NCBI RefSeq assembly: GCF_009905215.1
Contig: NZ_CP047593.1
Location: forward strand, 3,042,900-3,106,899
DNA length: 64,000 nt
Source of the DNA: Tichowtungia aerotolerans
GTDB lineage: Bacteria; Verrucomicrobiota; Kiritimatiellia; Kiritimatiellales; Tichowtungiaceae
Reading direction: 5' to 3'
The notes under the pieces are model-generated. The model had not been told where the DNA came from. It saw only the letters and a program-made list of their open reading frames with translations, and searched no databases. The stretch's first letter is position 1. Each line of letters begins with the position of its first letter. This document shows, in pieces, positions 56,036 to 64,000 of this stretch. Made by a program: the position numbers and the translations under genes.

Positions 56036-57177
56036 AAGTGCCATATCTGGACCTGAAAGCTCAGTACGCGGATCTCCGCAACGAGCTGAATGGAGCGATT
56101 GAGCAGGTCATTTCCAATACCGCCTTTGCCGGAGGACCGTATGTTTCGGCTTTCGAAGAGGAATTTTCTGCTTATTGCCAGTGTGCTTATGCGGCCGGCG
56201 TCAGCAGTGGAACCAATGCGATTCATCTGGCTCTGCTGGCTCTGGACATTGGTCCGGGCGATGAGGTGATTACCGCTGCCAACACATTTATTGCAACAGC
56301 AGAAGCGATCAGCCATTGCGGCGCAACACCGGTGTTTGCCGACTGTGATCCGGAAACCTATACGCTGGATCCGGCATCCGCGGAAGCCGTGATTACGCAT
56401 CGAACCAAAGCCATTATTCCGGTTCATCTTTTCGGCCAGGCGGCCGATATGGATGCGTTCATGGCTCTGGGGAAAAAATACGGGGTCTATATTCTGGAAG
56501 ATGCCAGTCAGGCTCACGGAGCCGAATATAAAGATATTCGGGTTGGCTCCATTGGAGTTGCCGGCTGTTTCAGCCTGTATCCCGGTAAAAATCTTGGCGC
56601 CTACGGCGATGCCGGAATCGTGGTGTCCAATGATCACGGTTTAATTGAACGAATCAAGCTGCTTCGGGATCACGGCTCGGTGCGGAAGTATGAACATATG
56701 GTGGTGGGGTGGAACTCCCGGATGGATGGAATCCAGGGTGCGATTTTGAGCGTTAAACTTCGCTACCTGGATGAAGGCAACAACCTCCGGAGAAAAAATG
56801 CCCGTTATTATACGGAGCTGCTCGCAGATTGCCCGGAAATCCATTTGCCGAAAGAACATCCGGACTGCAAGCACGTCTATCACATCTATGCCATCCGTTC
56901 GGATCGTCGCGATGAACTGCTTAAATATCTTCCGGAACAGGGCATCGGGTGCGGCATCCATTATCCAAAGCCCCTGCATCTGCAGCCTGCCTATTCCCAT
57001 TTGGGTAAAGGACGGGGGGCTTATCCGGTGGCCGAAGCTGCATCCAGCCGCTATCTGTCACTGCCGATGTTTCCGGAACTGACGGAAGAACAGATCCGGT
57101 ATGTAGCAGACACCGTTCGGGAAAAAATCGTGCAGGGTACGGCATCGAGCCGGACAACAGAGCCGGTGCTTGCTTAA
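56032..57177 (+). CDS. DegT/DnrJ/EryC1-family PLP aminotransferase (WbpE-like)
   Basis: A 381-residue PLP enzyme that puts an amino group on a 3-keto nucleotide sugar. It begins VPYLDLKAQYADLRNEL, has GVSSGTNAIHLALLAL and LEDASQAHGAEY, and the PLP lysine is K186 in FSLYPGKNLGAYGDAG. HGSVRKYEH and GWNSRMDGIQGAIL follow, and the C-terminus has the usual GCGIHYPKPLHLQPAY. With the two genes before it, it completes a WbpB-D-E module. It overlaps the acetyltransferase by four bases. Confidence 0.9.
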   Translation: MKVPYLDLKAQYADLRNELNGAIEQVISNTAFAGGPYVSAFEEEFSAYCQCAYAAGVSSGTNAIHLALLALDIGPGDEVITAANTFIATAEAISHCGATPVFADCDPETYTLDPASAEAVITHRTKAIIPVHLFGQAADMDAFMALGKKYGVYILEDASQAHGAEYKDIRVGSIGVAGCFSLYPGKNLGAYGDAGIVVSNDHGLIERIKLLRDHGSVRKYEHMVVGWNSRMDGIQGAILSVKLRYLDEGNNLRRKNARYYTELLADCPEIHLPKEHPDCKHVYHIYAIRSDRRDELLKYLPEQGIGCGIHYPKPLHLQPAYSHLGKGRGAYPVAEAASSRYLSLPMFPELTEEQIRYVADTVREKIVQGTASSRTTEPVLA

Positions 57178-57200
57178 ACAAAAGAAAGAAGGAGGAGGCC

Positions 57201-57938
57201 ATGAAGATATATTCATCGGGTATTTCCCGAGTTATTGTCGCTGTTGCGGCAGTACTTCTTGCGGGGTGCAAGACTCCGGACAGCCAGTTCGTCAAAATCG
57301 GCGGAGTTTCGGCGCCGGATACCCGGGTGACTCTGGCTCCCGGAGATCAACTCGACATTCGGTTCTTCTATACGCCGGAGTTGGGTGACATTCAGGAAAT
57401 TCGCGCAGATGGCAAGATTACGCTTCAGTTGATTGGAGATGTAGACGCCGCGGGATTGACCCCGCCGCAGCTGCAGAAAAAACTCGAAGAGAGTTATGCA
57501 GGACTCATTGAAAAACCATCCGTTGCTGTCATTGCCCGCAAACTGAACCATCGCAACATTTATGTGGCCGGATCTGTAAAAACCCCCGGTTTGCTGCCGA
57601 TGCCGGGACATCTTACGGCACTGGAAGCCATCATGCAGGCGGGCGGTTTTGATATGAAAGAAGCTGACAGCAGTGAGGTTGTTGTGATTCGTAACAACAG
57701 AGGAGTGCGCACGTCCTATGTGGTTGATCTCAGTAATGCGATCAATGGCAAGGCTCCGAGCAAACCGTTCTATCTTCATGCACAGGATATCGTCTACGTT
57801 CAACGGACCGGTGCGGTGAAGGCTGCACAGTGGATCAATCAGCACGTTACACAGCTGATTCCACAGGCTGGATTCACATACTTCTATAACTCAGGCACTG
57901 GAGACAGCACGATTGGTGTGGATACCTCGGCCCGATAG
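57201..57938 (+). CDS. Polysaccharide export lipoprotein (OPX/Wza-like), locus 2
   Basis: A 245-residue outer-membrane export protein. The signal peptide ends in a lipobox (LAGC). The Poly_export domain has LAPGDQLDIRFFYTPEL with IRADGKITLQLIGDV, followed by one SLBB-like repeat (IYVAGSVKTPGLLPMPGHLTALEAIMQAGG). The C-terminal end has the amphipathic AAQWINQHVTQLIPQAGFTYFY. It is shorter than the locus 1 copies, with a single SLBB. GGAGG precedes ATG 57201. Confidence 0.9.
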   Translation: MKIYSSGISRVIVAVAAVLLAGCKTPDSQFVKIGGVSAPDTRVTLAPGDQLDIRFFYTPELGDIQEIRADGKITLQLIGDVDAAGLTPPQLQKKLEESYAGLIEKPSVAVIARKLNHRNIYVAGSVKTPGLLPMPGHLTALEAIMQAGGFDMKEADSSEVVVIRNNRGVRTSYVVDLSNAINGKAPSKPFYLHAQDIVYVQRTGAVKAAQWINQHVTQLIPQAGFTYFYNSGTGDSTIGVDTSAR

Positions 57939-57977
57939 GCCTGTTTGAATATCGTGGCTCAAATCAGGGAATGGATT

Positions 57978-60020
57978 ATGAACAACCCGGCAACTGAAAA
58001 AACGACCCGTCCATTGCGGGACCTTGTCGAAACGCTTTTCAGGCACAAACGAAAAGCGGCCGCTTTTCTCTTTGCTGTGGTGTTTTCAGCTCTGATTGTT
58101 CTGGCGTTTACGCCGGTCACCTATACATCGACATCCAAGTTGATCGTCCATCGAGGACGTGAAAGCGTTTTTGTGGATCCGTCGGCGGGTGGAGCCACGC
58201 TGCCTCTCTATAAAGAATGGGAGAGTGAAATCAATACGGAGCTGGAGATTTTGAACAGTCGGGAGCTGGTTGCTCAGGTCGTTGAGTCAATGGGCGCTTC
58301 CGTTTTCCTGAAGGAGGGGCCTCCGGATGAAACCGGGCGGCTGGGTCCGATTCGGAAACTGTTCAATCCGCTCCGCCTTTTCTTCCGAAAAATTACGCAG
58401 GCTCTGGCACCGGGCGGTGTGTCGGAAAAAAGCGGAGGGCGTCTGAAGCAGGTAAACAAAGCCATTCAGATTGTCGAAAAAGGTCTGGCGATTGGTGTTC
58501 GTCCGAAAAGCGACATCATCACGGTTTCGTATACCGCGAAAGATCCGGAGATCGCTCGGCGGGTGGTGGCCGAACTGATCAGCAATTATCTCGAACGACG
58601 GATTGACCTGCATCAGATTCCGGGGGGATATCAGTTCTTCTCCCAGCAGACGGAACTGCTTCGGGAGGAGCTGGAGGACATTGCCGCTCGGATTCTGACC
58701 GTAAAAAAAGAGGGCAATATTGATTCCGTCACAGACGAACATGCTGTTGTGCAGACTGCGATTGAAGAAATGCAGATATCCCGGCTGCAGGTGCAGTCCG
58801 AACTCGCCGCCGCCAGTGCCCGGGTTGACTCAATCCGTTCCATGTTGGCTCAAGACCCCTCAGACAGTGCCGGTCCAAAAAACAACGCGATTCTTGATCC
58901 GGTTGAATATAAAAAACTTCAGGCAACTTTGCGGCTGGAGGAAGCCTCTCTCGCGGCACTGATTGCTCAAAACCAGGAGGTCGGCAGTCAGTTGGATCAG
59001 TTGCGGACGAATCTCCGGACCATTGAAAAGAACGAACCGACGATTCGCCGGCTGCAGCGCGAACAGGAACTGCTCGAAGAAAAATATCGCAAGTATTCAG
59101 AGAACCGCGAGCAGGCTCGGATCAATCAGGAGCTGGAAACCAAAAAGATTTCCAATGTAACGATTGTTCAGCATGCGACTTTGCCGGAAGAGTCCAACCC
59201 ATCTGGAAAAATGATCAAACTTGCGGCGGCTCTTTTCCTTGGGTTGTTTGGCGCAGTCGGTATTGCGTTCGGTGTGGACTTTATCGATCCGAGTCTGCAT
59301 TCGGAAGCGGATGTCACGGCTCATGTGAACCGCAAGACACTGATTGAGCTGCCTCTTCTTCGGGGAAAACAGCTCGATCCGGCCTTCAGGCCTCCGCTCC
59401 GGAAGGAGCGTAAGGCCCGCTGGATTCTTCACTCCGGTAAATATGCTGTTGTCGATGGGGACAGTTGTTTTCAGGAGCTGTGTCTGCGTTTTCTGACGGA
59501 AAAACCGCCGGAAGGAAATTCCCCGCTGGTGATTGGGTTAACCAGCAGTGTCGGAGGGGAGGGGGTCAGTACGGTGGCCGGGAAGCTGGCTGCTGTGTTC
59601 TCTCGAGATGACCGCTTTACCAAAGTTCTGCTGCTGGATGCAAACCTCACGGAGCACTCCGTTCAGTTGATCCGCAAGCGCACAGATCTACCGTTTTCCT
59701 ATCATAAAATTCGGAATGAGGATGGAGATGATGATTTGTCGGTTAATGCTTCAACGATTACCCGCTACCTCGAACAGGTTCGGCGTGAATCATACGATGT
59801 GGTCATCATTGATATTCCTCCGATGGAGGAGGGAAACTATGCCGTTCGTGTTGCTGCGCAAACCGACCGGATCGGTCTTGTTGTCGACTGCGGTCGGACT
59901 CCGTGGCGTACGGTGAAACGTTCGGCCGGTCTGCTGGAAGATATCGGCGCAGAACTGTGCGGCATCATTTTGAACCGGCAGCAGTATACCATGCCTAAAT
60001 GGCTTTACAGGAAACTTTAA
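57978..60020 (+). CDS. Wzc/GumC-like polysaccharide co-polymerase with defective P-loop
   Basis: A 680-residue inner-membrane protein. The Wzz domain starts with the first membrane span at 28-46; the periplasmic region carries long coiled coils (220-400), and the second span is at 412-434. The C-terminal ATPase domain keeps Walker A-prime LLLDANLTE (551-559) and Walker B VVIIDIPPMEEG (608-619). But the Walker A SSVGGEGVST has Val530 where the family has the essential Lys. There is no C-terminal tyrosine cluster. ATG 57978 with AGGGA is preferred to TTG 57945. Confidence 0.87.
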   Translation: MNNPATEKTTRPLRDLVETLFRHKRKAAAFLFAVVFSALIVLAFTPVTYTSTSKLIVHRGRESVFVDPSAGGATLPLYKEWESEINTELEILNSRELVAQVVESMGASVFLKEGPPDETGRLGPIRKLFNPLRLFFRKITQALAPGGVSEKSGGRLKQVNKAIQIVEKGLAIGVRPKSDIITVSYTAKDPEIARRVVAELISNYLERRIDLHQIPGGYQFFSQQTELLREELEDIAARILTVKKEGNIDSVTDEHAVVQTAIEEMQISRLQVQSELAAASARVDSIRSMLAQDPSDSAGPKNNAILDPVEYKKLQATLRLEEASLAALIAQNQEVGSQLDQLRTNLRTIEKNEPTIRRLQREQELLEEKYRKYSENREQARINQELETKKISNVTIVQHATLPEESNPSGKMIKLAAALFLGLFGAVGIAFGVDFIDPSLHSEADVTAHVNRKTLIELPLLRGKQLDPAFRPPLRKERKARWILHSGKYAVVDGDSCFQELCLRFLTEKPPEGNSPLVIGLTSSVGGEGVSTVAGKLAAVFSRDDRFTKVLLLDANLTEHSVQLIRKRTDLPFSYHKIRNEDGDDDLSVNASTITRYLEQVRRESYDVVIIDIPPMEEGNYAVRVAAQTDRIGLVVDCGRTPWRTVKRSAGLLEDIGAELCGIILNRQQYTMPKWLYRKL

Positions 60021-60042
60021 TCGATGGACGGACAGGGATTTT

Positions 60043-61242
60043 ATGAAAAAACTGTTCCAGAAAGATGGAATAAAATATCTGGATTCCAGCGGGCAGCAGG
60101 GAGTGTTCGATGAGAAAACGTTTCGGTTTATTCTGCGGCGTGAACGCTCCCGGTCTGACCGGACAGGACGGCAGTTCTGCCTGATTGTTTTGCGTCTTCC
60201 GGAACGACGGAGCAGATGTTCCGACCGCTGGCTGCTCAATGCACTGGCCCGGCGGATTCGTATTACCGATACAATCGGTTGGGTGGATTCTGTTTCCATA
60301 GGAATTCTGCTGCCGGATACTCCCGCAGACGGTGCTGTGGCCTTCTTGGAGAAAATCATTCCGATTATTTCGGATGCGGGAACTGTTCCGGATATCAAAG
60401 TTCATACCTATCCGGAAACACCACAGTCCGGCGATGCAGAAGAGAAAGAACTGACCGGAGGACGGACTGCAAAGTTTATTCCCGAATCTGCAACCGATTC
60501 GAGTTTGTTCTTTGCAGATGTGCTGGCGGTTTCTCCACCGTTCCCGGTTCGTCTGGTTGAGAGAAGCCTTGCCGGTATTGCACTGCTGGTTCTGTTTCCT
60601 CTGTTTCTTCTGATCGCGCTGGTCATCCGGATCAGTTCCGCCGGCCCTATATTTTTTCGACAGGAACGGATCGGTCAGAAGGGCGAGACCTTCTATTGTT
60701 ATAAATTCCGAACCATGCGTCTCAAGTCTGAAACCCAGACACATGAAGACTATTTCAGTTACTTGATGCAGAACGCGGTTCCCATGAAAAAGCTGGATAA
60801 CAACGGCGACTCACGCATTTTTCCTGCCGGACATCTGCTGCGGGCTTCATCGTTCGACGAGCTGCCGCAGCTGATCAACATTTTTAAGGGCGAAATGCGG
60901 TTGGTTGGGCCGCGCCCCTGCACGCCGCACGAATTTGAACAATATCTGCCATGGCATCGGCATCGTGTTGATGCTCCGCCCGGCCTGACCGGCCTCTGGC
61001 AGGTCAGCGGAAAGAATAAAACCACGTTCGCTGAGATGATCCGGCTGGATTTGCGTTATATTCGTGAACGGTCTGCCTTTATGGATCTGTGGATCATCCT
61101 GAAAACCATTCCGGTCACCATTGGCCTGTTTTTTGAAGATCGTTTAGCGCAGGTGAGCGACGCCGCAACCGGAAATGCTTTGGATGATGCTCCCTTTCTG
61201 AATGCATCACAACACACAGATAAACTTTCCAAAAACTCCTGA
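60043..61242 (+). CDS. Polyprenyl-phosphate sugar transferase with N-terminal GGDEF-like domain
   Basis: A 399-residue initiating transferase. Residues 170-380 are a standard bacterial sugar transferase: membrane segment RSLAGIALLVLFPLFLLIALVIR, then SAGPIFFRQERIGQKGETFYCYKFRTM, LRASSFDELPQLINIFKGEMRLVGPRP and PPGLTGLWQVSGKN. It should place the first sugar phosphate on undecaprenyl phosphate. Residues 20-118 resemble a degenerate GGDEF fold (FDEKTFRFILRRERSRSDR, then ALARRIRITDTIGWVDSVSIGILLPDT); the GGDEF signature itself is missing. Confidence 0.86.
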   Translation: MKKLFQKDGIKYLDSSGQQGVFDEKTFRFILRRERSRSDRTGRQFCLIVLRLPERRSRCSDRWLLNALARRIRITDTIGWVDSVSIGILLPDTPADGAVAFLEKIIPIISDAGTVPDIKVHTYPETPQSGDAEEKELTGGRTAKFIPESATDSSLFFADVLAVSPPFPVRLVERSLAGIALLVLFPLFLLIALVIRISSAGPIFFRQERIGQKGETFYCYKFRTMRLKSETQTHEDYFSYLMQNAVPMKKLDNNGDSRIFPAGHLLRASSFDELPQLINIFKGEMRLVGPRPCTPHEFEQYLPWHRHRVDAPPGLTGLWQVSGKNKTTFAEMIRLDLRYIRERSAFMDLWIILKTIPVTIGLFFEDRLAQVSDAATGNALDDAPFLNASQHTDKLSKNS

Positions 61243-61247
61243 ATGCC

Positions 61248-63209
61248 ATGAACCGTTTGAATAAACAGAGTGTCAGAAAGAAAAAGCCGTTCCTGAACAC
61301 GGTGGCTGTAACAGCCTTTTCAGCGTGGTTTTTCTGCGGGACAGCGTTTGCGGCCCGTGTGGTGTTTTTTTCTGCGAATCCTTCAAATCCGACAGTGGAG
61401 GAGCGCTTAAAGCTGGCTTGCCGTTTTTACGGAATTGATCTGGTGTATGGAGCGGACGCTGCCACAGATGAAACGCCGACAGCAGCCGTCATTGAAGCGG
61501 GAGCATTGGGGGCCTTATCTCCTTCGGATCTTCCTGCCAACAATCGTGCATTGCTAATCGCGGGGATTACTTTCCAAACGTCGGAAAAAAAACTGAGAGA
61601 ATGGGCCGGCGAACCGGTGGCTTCCGGCAGGCAGGTGATCAGAAATGCCGTCGGTTCGTTTGTGACGGTTTCGGCGAAGAACCGAGAACTGGCTGCCGAA
61701 CTCGTCGGGCAGAAACTTCCGGTCGATATTGCCGAAGGATATCAGCTGACTACTGTATCCGGGCAGCCCGTTATTTCCTATCAGGATGGACGTCCACTGT
61801 TTGTCCGCGTCGGCAGTCCAGATCAGCCGGTGTTTTTGCTGGCCGACCTTTCTGTGATTGATCCGCCGAATTCTTCCATTCGGTTTTATGACCAGGGTTT
61901 CTTTGCGGAAATTGCTCCATATCTGATGTTTCTCCGGAACACCTTCCGGGAGTACGGATGGCACGCCGACCATGATTACGCAAACCTGACGATTGATGAT
62001 CCATGGTTGTGCAGGAGTTACGGAAACCTGGATTTCCAGGAATTGCTGAACGAAATGGGGTTGGCTGATTTTCATACAACGATCGCCTATATTCCGTGGA
62101 ATTATGATCAGAAATCTGCTCCTGAAGTATTGAAAATGTTCAGAGACCGGCCGGATCGTTTTTCTCTCTGCGTTCACGGCAATAATCATGACCATCGCGA
62201 ATTTTACAGTTATGAGCCAAGGCCGGATGCCGAGTGGCCTGCCCGCCCGCTGGCGGATCAGGATGCGGATCTGCGTCAGGGACTGGCTCGTATTGCACGG
62301 TTTGAGCAGGGCAGCGGGCTGTCGGTTGACCGGGTCATGGTTTTTCCCCATGGAATTGCACCGGACCCAACCCTCGGTCTGCTTAAGAGATACAATTATA
62401 AAGCCACATCCAATGCGGGGTATGTTCCGCTGGATACTCCTCCGCCGGAAGATTCTTTGTTCTGGCTGCGTCGAGTGAGTGACCGCTTCGGCGGCGGATT
62501 TGCCTCATTGGACCGCACGGAGCCGGCAAATCGAACTTCTGCCGATATTGCCATCGATCTGTTTTTGGATAACCCCGTTCTGTTCGTCGAGCATTTGCGC
62601 TTCTTTTCCGGAAGCCGGGCTGCGTTCAATCCATTTGCACGGGAGGTGAATACCATTCAGCCCGATGTGCACTGGGTCGGACTCGGCTCGCTGATTGAAC
62701 ATTTGTACCTGATGCGTCTGGAGGATGACGGCACATGGACGGTTCATTCGTTCTCGCCGGAGATTGTGCTCGAAAACCCTGACGGACAGTCTCGACGGTA
62801 CCGCGTTTTGAAATCTGATGATGGACGTGTTCCTGTGGCACAGGTTTTGGTCGATGGGGCTGATGCTGAGTTTACCTGGAACCATGAGGGGCTGCTGGTG
62901 GTAGACCTTTCTGTTCCTCCTTACCAGCAGCGGCGCATACAGATTGTTTTCGAGAACAATTTCGCAGTAGAAAATGAAGACCTTTCCAAACCGGATCGGC
63001 GGGTCAATATGCTGCGCTATTTGTCCAGCATTCGCGATCAATACCTGACGGCAGGTCCGCTGGGCGCATTGATTGATCGCTATTATTACAATTCAAATCT
63101 CTATCACTTCGGAATGAAAATTCTGTTGCCGGTCGCAGCTGTTCTGCTGCTGCTTCCGGTGCTCCTGTTTGTCTTTGTCCGTAAAAAAATGAAACGACGT
63201 CATGGTTGA
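61248..63209 (+). CDS. Membrane-anchored polysaccharide deacetylase-like protein
   Basis: A 653-residue envelope protein. A signal or anchor at residues 14-36 is followed by about 200 residues of unknown fold, then a deacetylase-like (CE4/NodB-type) barrel. This has the acidic motif NLTIDDPWL (247-254), LCVHGNNHDHREF (308-320) carrying candidate metal ligands, and VMVFPHG near 366. A beta-rich region follows (QVLVDGADAEFTWNHEGLLV). The C-terminal span at 626-643 ends in a basic tail. The position in the locus suggests it removes acetyl groups from the polymer. The motif pairs are atypical for CE4, so the activity is inferred. Confidence 0.72.
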   Translation: MNRLNKQSVRKKKPFLNTVAVTAFSAWFFCGTAFAARVVFFSANPSNPTVEERLKLACRFYGIDLVYGADAATDETPTAAVIEAGALGALSPSDLPANNRALLIAGITFQTSEKKLREWAGEPVASGRQVIRNAVGSFVTVSAKNRELAAELVGQKLPVDIAEGYQLTTVSGQPVISYQDGRPLFVRVGSPDQPVFLLADLSVIDPPNSSIRFYDQGFFAEIAPYLMFLRNTFREYGWHADHDYANLTIDDPWLCRSYGNLDFQELLNEMGLADFHTTIAYIPWNYDQKSAPEVLKMFRDRPDRFSLCVHGNNHDHREFYSYEPRPDAEWPARPLADQDADLRQGLARIARFEQGSGLSVDRVMVFPHGIAPDPTLGLLKRYNYKATSNAGYVPLDTPPPEDSLFWLRRVSDRFGGGFASLDRTEPANRTSADIAIDLFLDNPVLFVEHLRFFSGSRAAFNPFAREVNTIQPDVHWVGLGSLIEHLYLMRLEDDGTWTVHSFSPEIVLENPDGQSRRYRVLKSDDGRVPVAQVLVDGADAEFTWNHEGLLVVDLSVPPYQQRRIQIVFENNFAVENEDLSKPDRRVNMLRYLSSIRDQYLTAGPLGALIDRYYYNSNLYHFGMKILLPVAAVLLLLPVLLFVFVRKKMKRRHG

Positions 63210-64000
63210 TTACTCATACATTCTGGTTTCTGCCGCGCGCAATGAAGCGGATCATATTGGATATACCATCCAGTCTGTTGCGTCACAGACTCATCGACCG
63301 GACCGCTGGCTGATTGTCAGTGACGGTTCGACCGACGCGACCGATCAGATCGTTTCCGAGGCTGCGCAATGGTATCACTTCATCGAACTGTTGCGGGTTG
63401 ATGCGGATTCCGACCGGAACTTCGGGTCGAAAGCAGCCGCGATCAACGCCGGTTACAAACAGATTGCTTCACTTCCGCACGATTTTATCGGGGTGCTCGA
63501 TGCTGATGTCTCATTTGGCCAGGACTATTATGAGCAGGTGCTCGCTCGTTTTTCTGCCGATCCGAAACTCGGTATTGCCGGCGGTGTTTTGACCGATATT
63601 GTAGACGGGAAACCGGTACGCCAGCTGACGGATCCGGAGTGGAGTGTCAGTGGTCCGGTGCAGATGTTTCGGCGGGAATGTTTTGAGCAGATTGGCGGCT
63701 ATCTGCCACTGCGCGGCGGCATTGATGCCGCGGCGGAAGTGATGGCTCGGATGCGCGGCTGGCGTGTTCGTGCGTTCCCGGAAATATCAGCTCTGCATCA
63801 TCGTCAGACCGGAAAGGAAAACCACAGTCGTCTCGGGATCTTTTTCCATCGCGGTCTGGAAGATTTCCGTCTGGGATACCATCCGCTGTTTTTTGCTGCC
63901 CGGGCATTGCTTCGGTTTCGGGAAAAACCGTTTGTGCTCGGCGGGCTGACGATGCTCGGAGGCTATCTCTGGGCCGGGCTGACCCGGTCGAAGAAGAAGG
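63202..64000 (+). CDS. Family 2 glycosyltransferase (cut by window edge)
   Basis: At least 266 residues; the frame stays open to the end of the window. It starts MVDYSYILVSAARNEADHIG, then VSDGSTDATDQI with the nucleotide-binding Asp, the GSKAAAINAGY segment, and the metal motif VLDADVSFG. DPEWSVSGPVQMFRRECFEQIGGY and ARMRGWRVRAFPE follow; a membrane span (PFVLGGLTMLGGYLWAGL) begins at the right edge. It overlaps the deacetylase gene by eight bases and probably extends the repeat unit of the locus 2 polymer. Confidence 0.85.
   Translation, partial: MVDYSYILVSAARNEADHIGYTIQSVASQTHRPDRWLIVSDGSTDATDQIVSEAAQWYHFIELLRVDADSDRNFGSKAAAINAGYKQIASLPHDFIGVLDADVSFGQDYYEQVLARFSADPKLGIAGGVLTDIVDGKPVRQLTDPEWSVSGPVQMFRRECFEQIGGYLPLRGGIDAAAEVMARMRGWRVRAFPEISALHHRQTGKENHSRLGIFFHRGLEDFRLGYHPLFFAARALLRFREKPFVLGGLTMLGGYLWAGLTRSKKK

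Overview
The window is 64 kb of a bacterial chromosome with a Gram-negative envelope: it carries Kdo synthesis, Lpt transport and outer-membrane polysaccharide export genes. The gene set points to the PVC superphylum, most likely Kiritimatiellota or a close verrucomicrobial lineage. The pointers are a TIGR04073-like exosortase-associated protein, a secreted protein with a Ca-loop repeat and a verrucomicrobial-style C-terminus, a Lys/Ala-rich DUF2934 protein, and a complete HprK/HPr/EI set with no EII genes in view. This placement is inference from gene content; there is no rRNA here.

Layout. 1-3.7 kb (+): end of purA, then uppS-cdsA-rseP and a small membrane protein. 3.7-11 kb (-): two uncharacterised genes, smpB, rpoZ, groEL, groES, dnaK, a DUF2164 gene and a PIN-like nuclease gene. 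11.3-17.3 kb (+): cimA, valS, lipA and a family 2 glycosyltransferase, facing a DUF368 (PopT-type) carrier. 18.4 kb: a NifU-like Fe-S scaffold. 18.8-24.9 kb (-): polysaccharide locus 1 (ExeA-like ATPase, Wzc-like co-polymerase, two OPX proteins). 25-26.1 kb: a decayed secreted esterase-type hydrolase and a small membrane protein. 26.2-36.4 kb: argS, a histone-H1-like DUF2934 gene, tgt-queH, a flavodiiron protein, thiC with a TPP riboswitch, a dCMP-deaminase-type gene, a DUF3108 gene and kdsB. 36.6-44.3 kb (+): a zinc-ribbon membrane protein, then kdsA-lptC/A-like-lptB-hpf-hprK-ptsH-ptsI, metK and tRNA-Arg. 44.3-51 kb: a complete ISL3-type insertion sequence, relics of other IS copies, recR, a YbaB gene, dnaX, the TIGR04073-like gene, surE and tRNA-Val. 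51-54 kb: panD, a cardiolipin synthase and a secreted protein. 54.4-64 kb (+): polysaccharide locus 2 (WbpB/D/E-like sugar enzymes, OPX, Wzc-like protein, sugar transferase, membrane-anchored deacetylase, glycosyltransferase), running off the right edge.

Several genes serve one envelope programme. UppS makes undecaprenyl diphosphate and the DUF368 carrier probably recycles the lipid phosphate. KdsA/KdsB and the Lpt genes build and move LPS. Two separate Wza/Wzc-type systems export polysaccharide, and in both the Wzc-like ATPase domain has lost nucleotide-binding residues of the tyrosine-kinase type, though different ones. The locus 2 sugar transferase has a degenerate GGDEF-like domain at its N-terminus.

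The most striking non-genic signal is a dispersed palindrome, TTTCCA-N5-TGGAAA, with six exact and at least eight one-mismatch copies in coding and intergenic DNA. This is far above chance, and one copy forms the apex of a terminator. Other unusual points are a perfect 8-bp target duplication placing the IS in the loop of the tRNA-Arg terminator, a second truncated copy of that IS just after tRNA-Val, overlapping hairpins between rpoZ and smpB, and a thiC riboswitch whose downstream sequence can cover the ribosome binding site.
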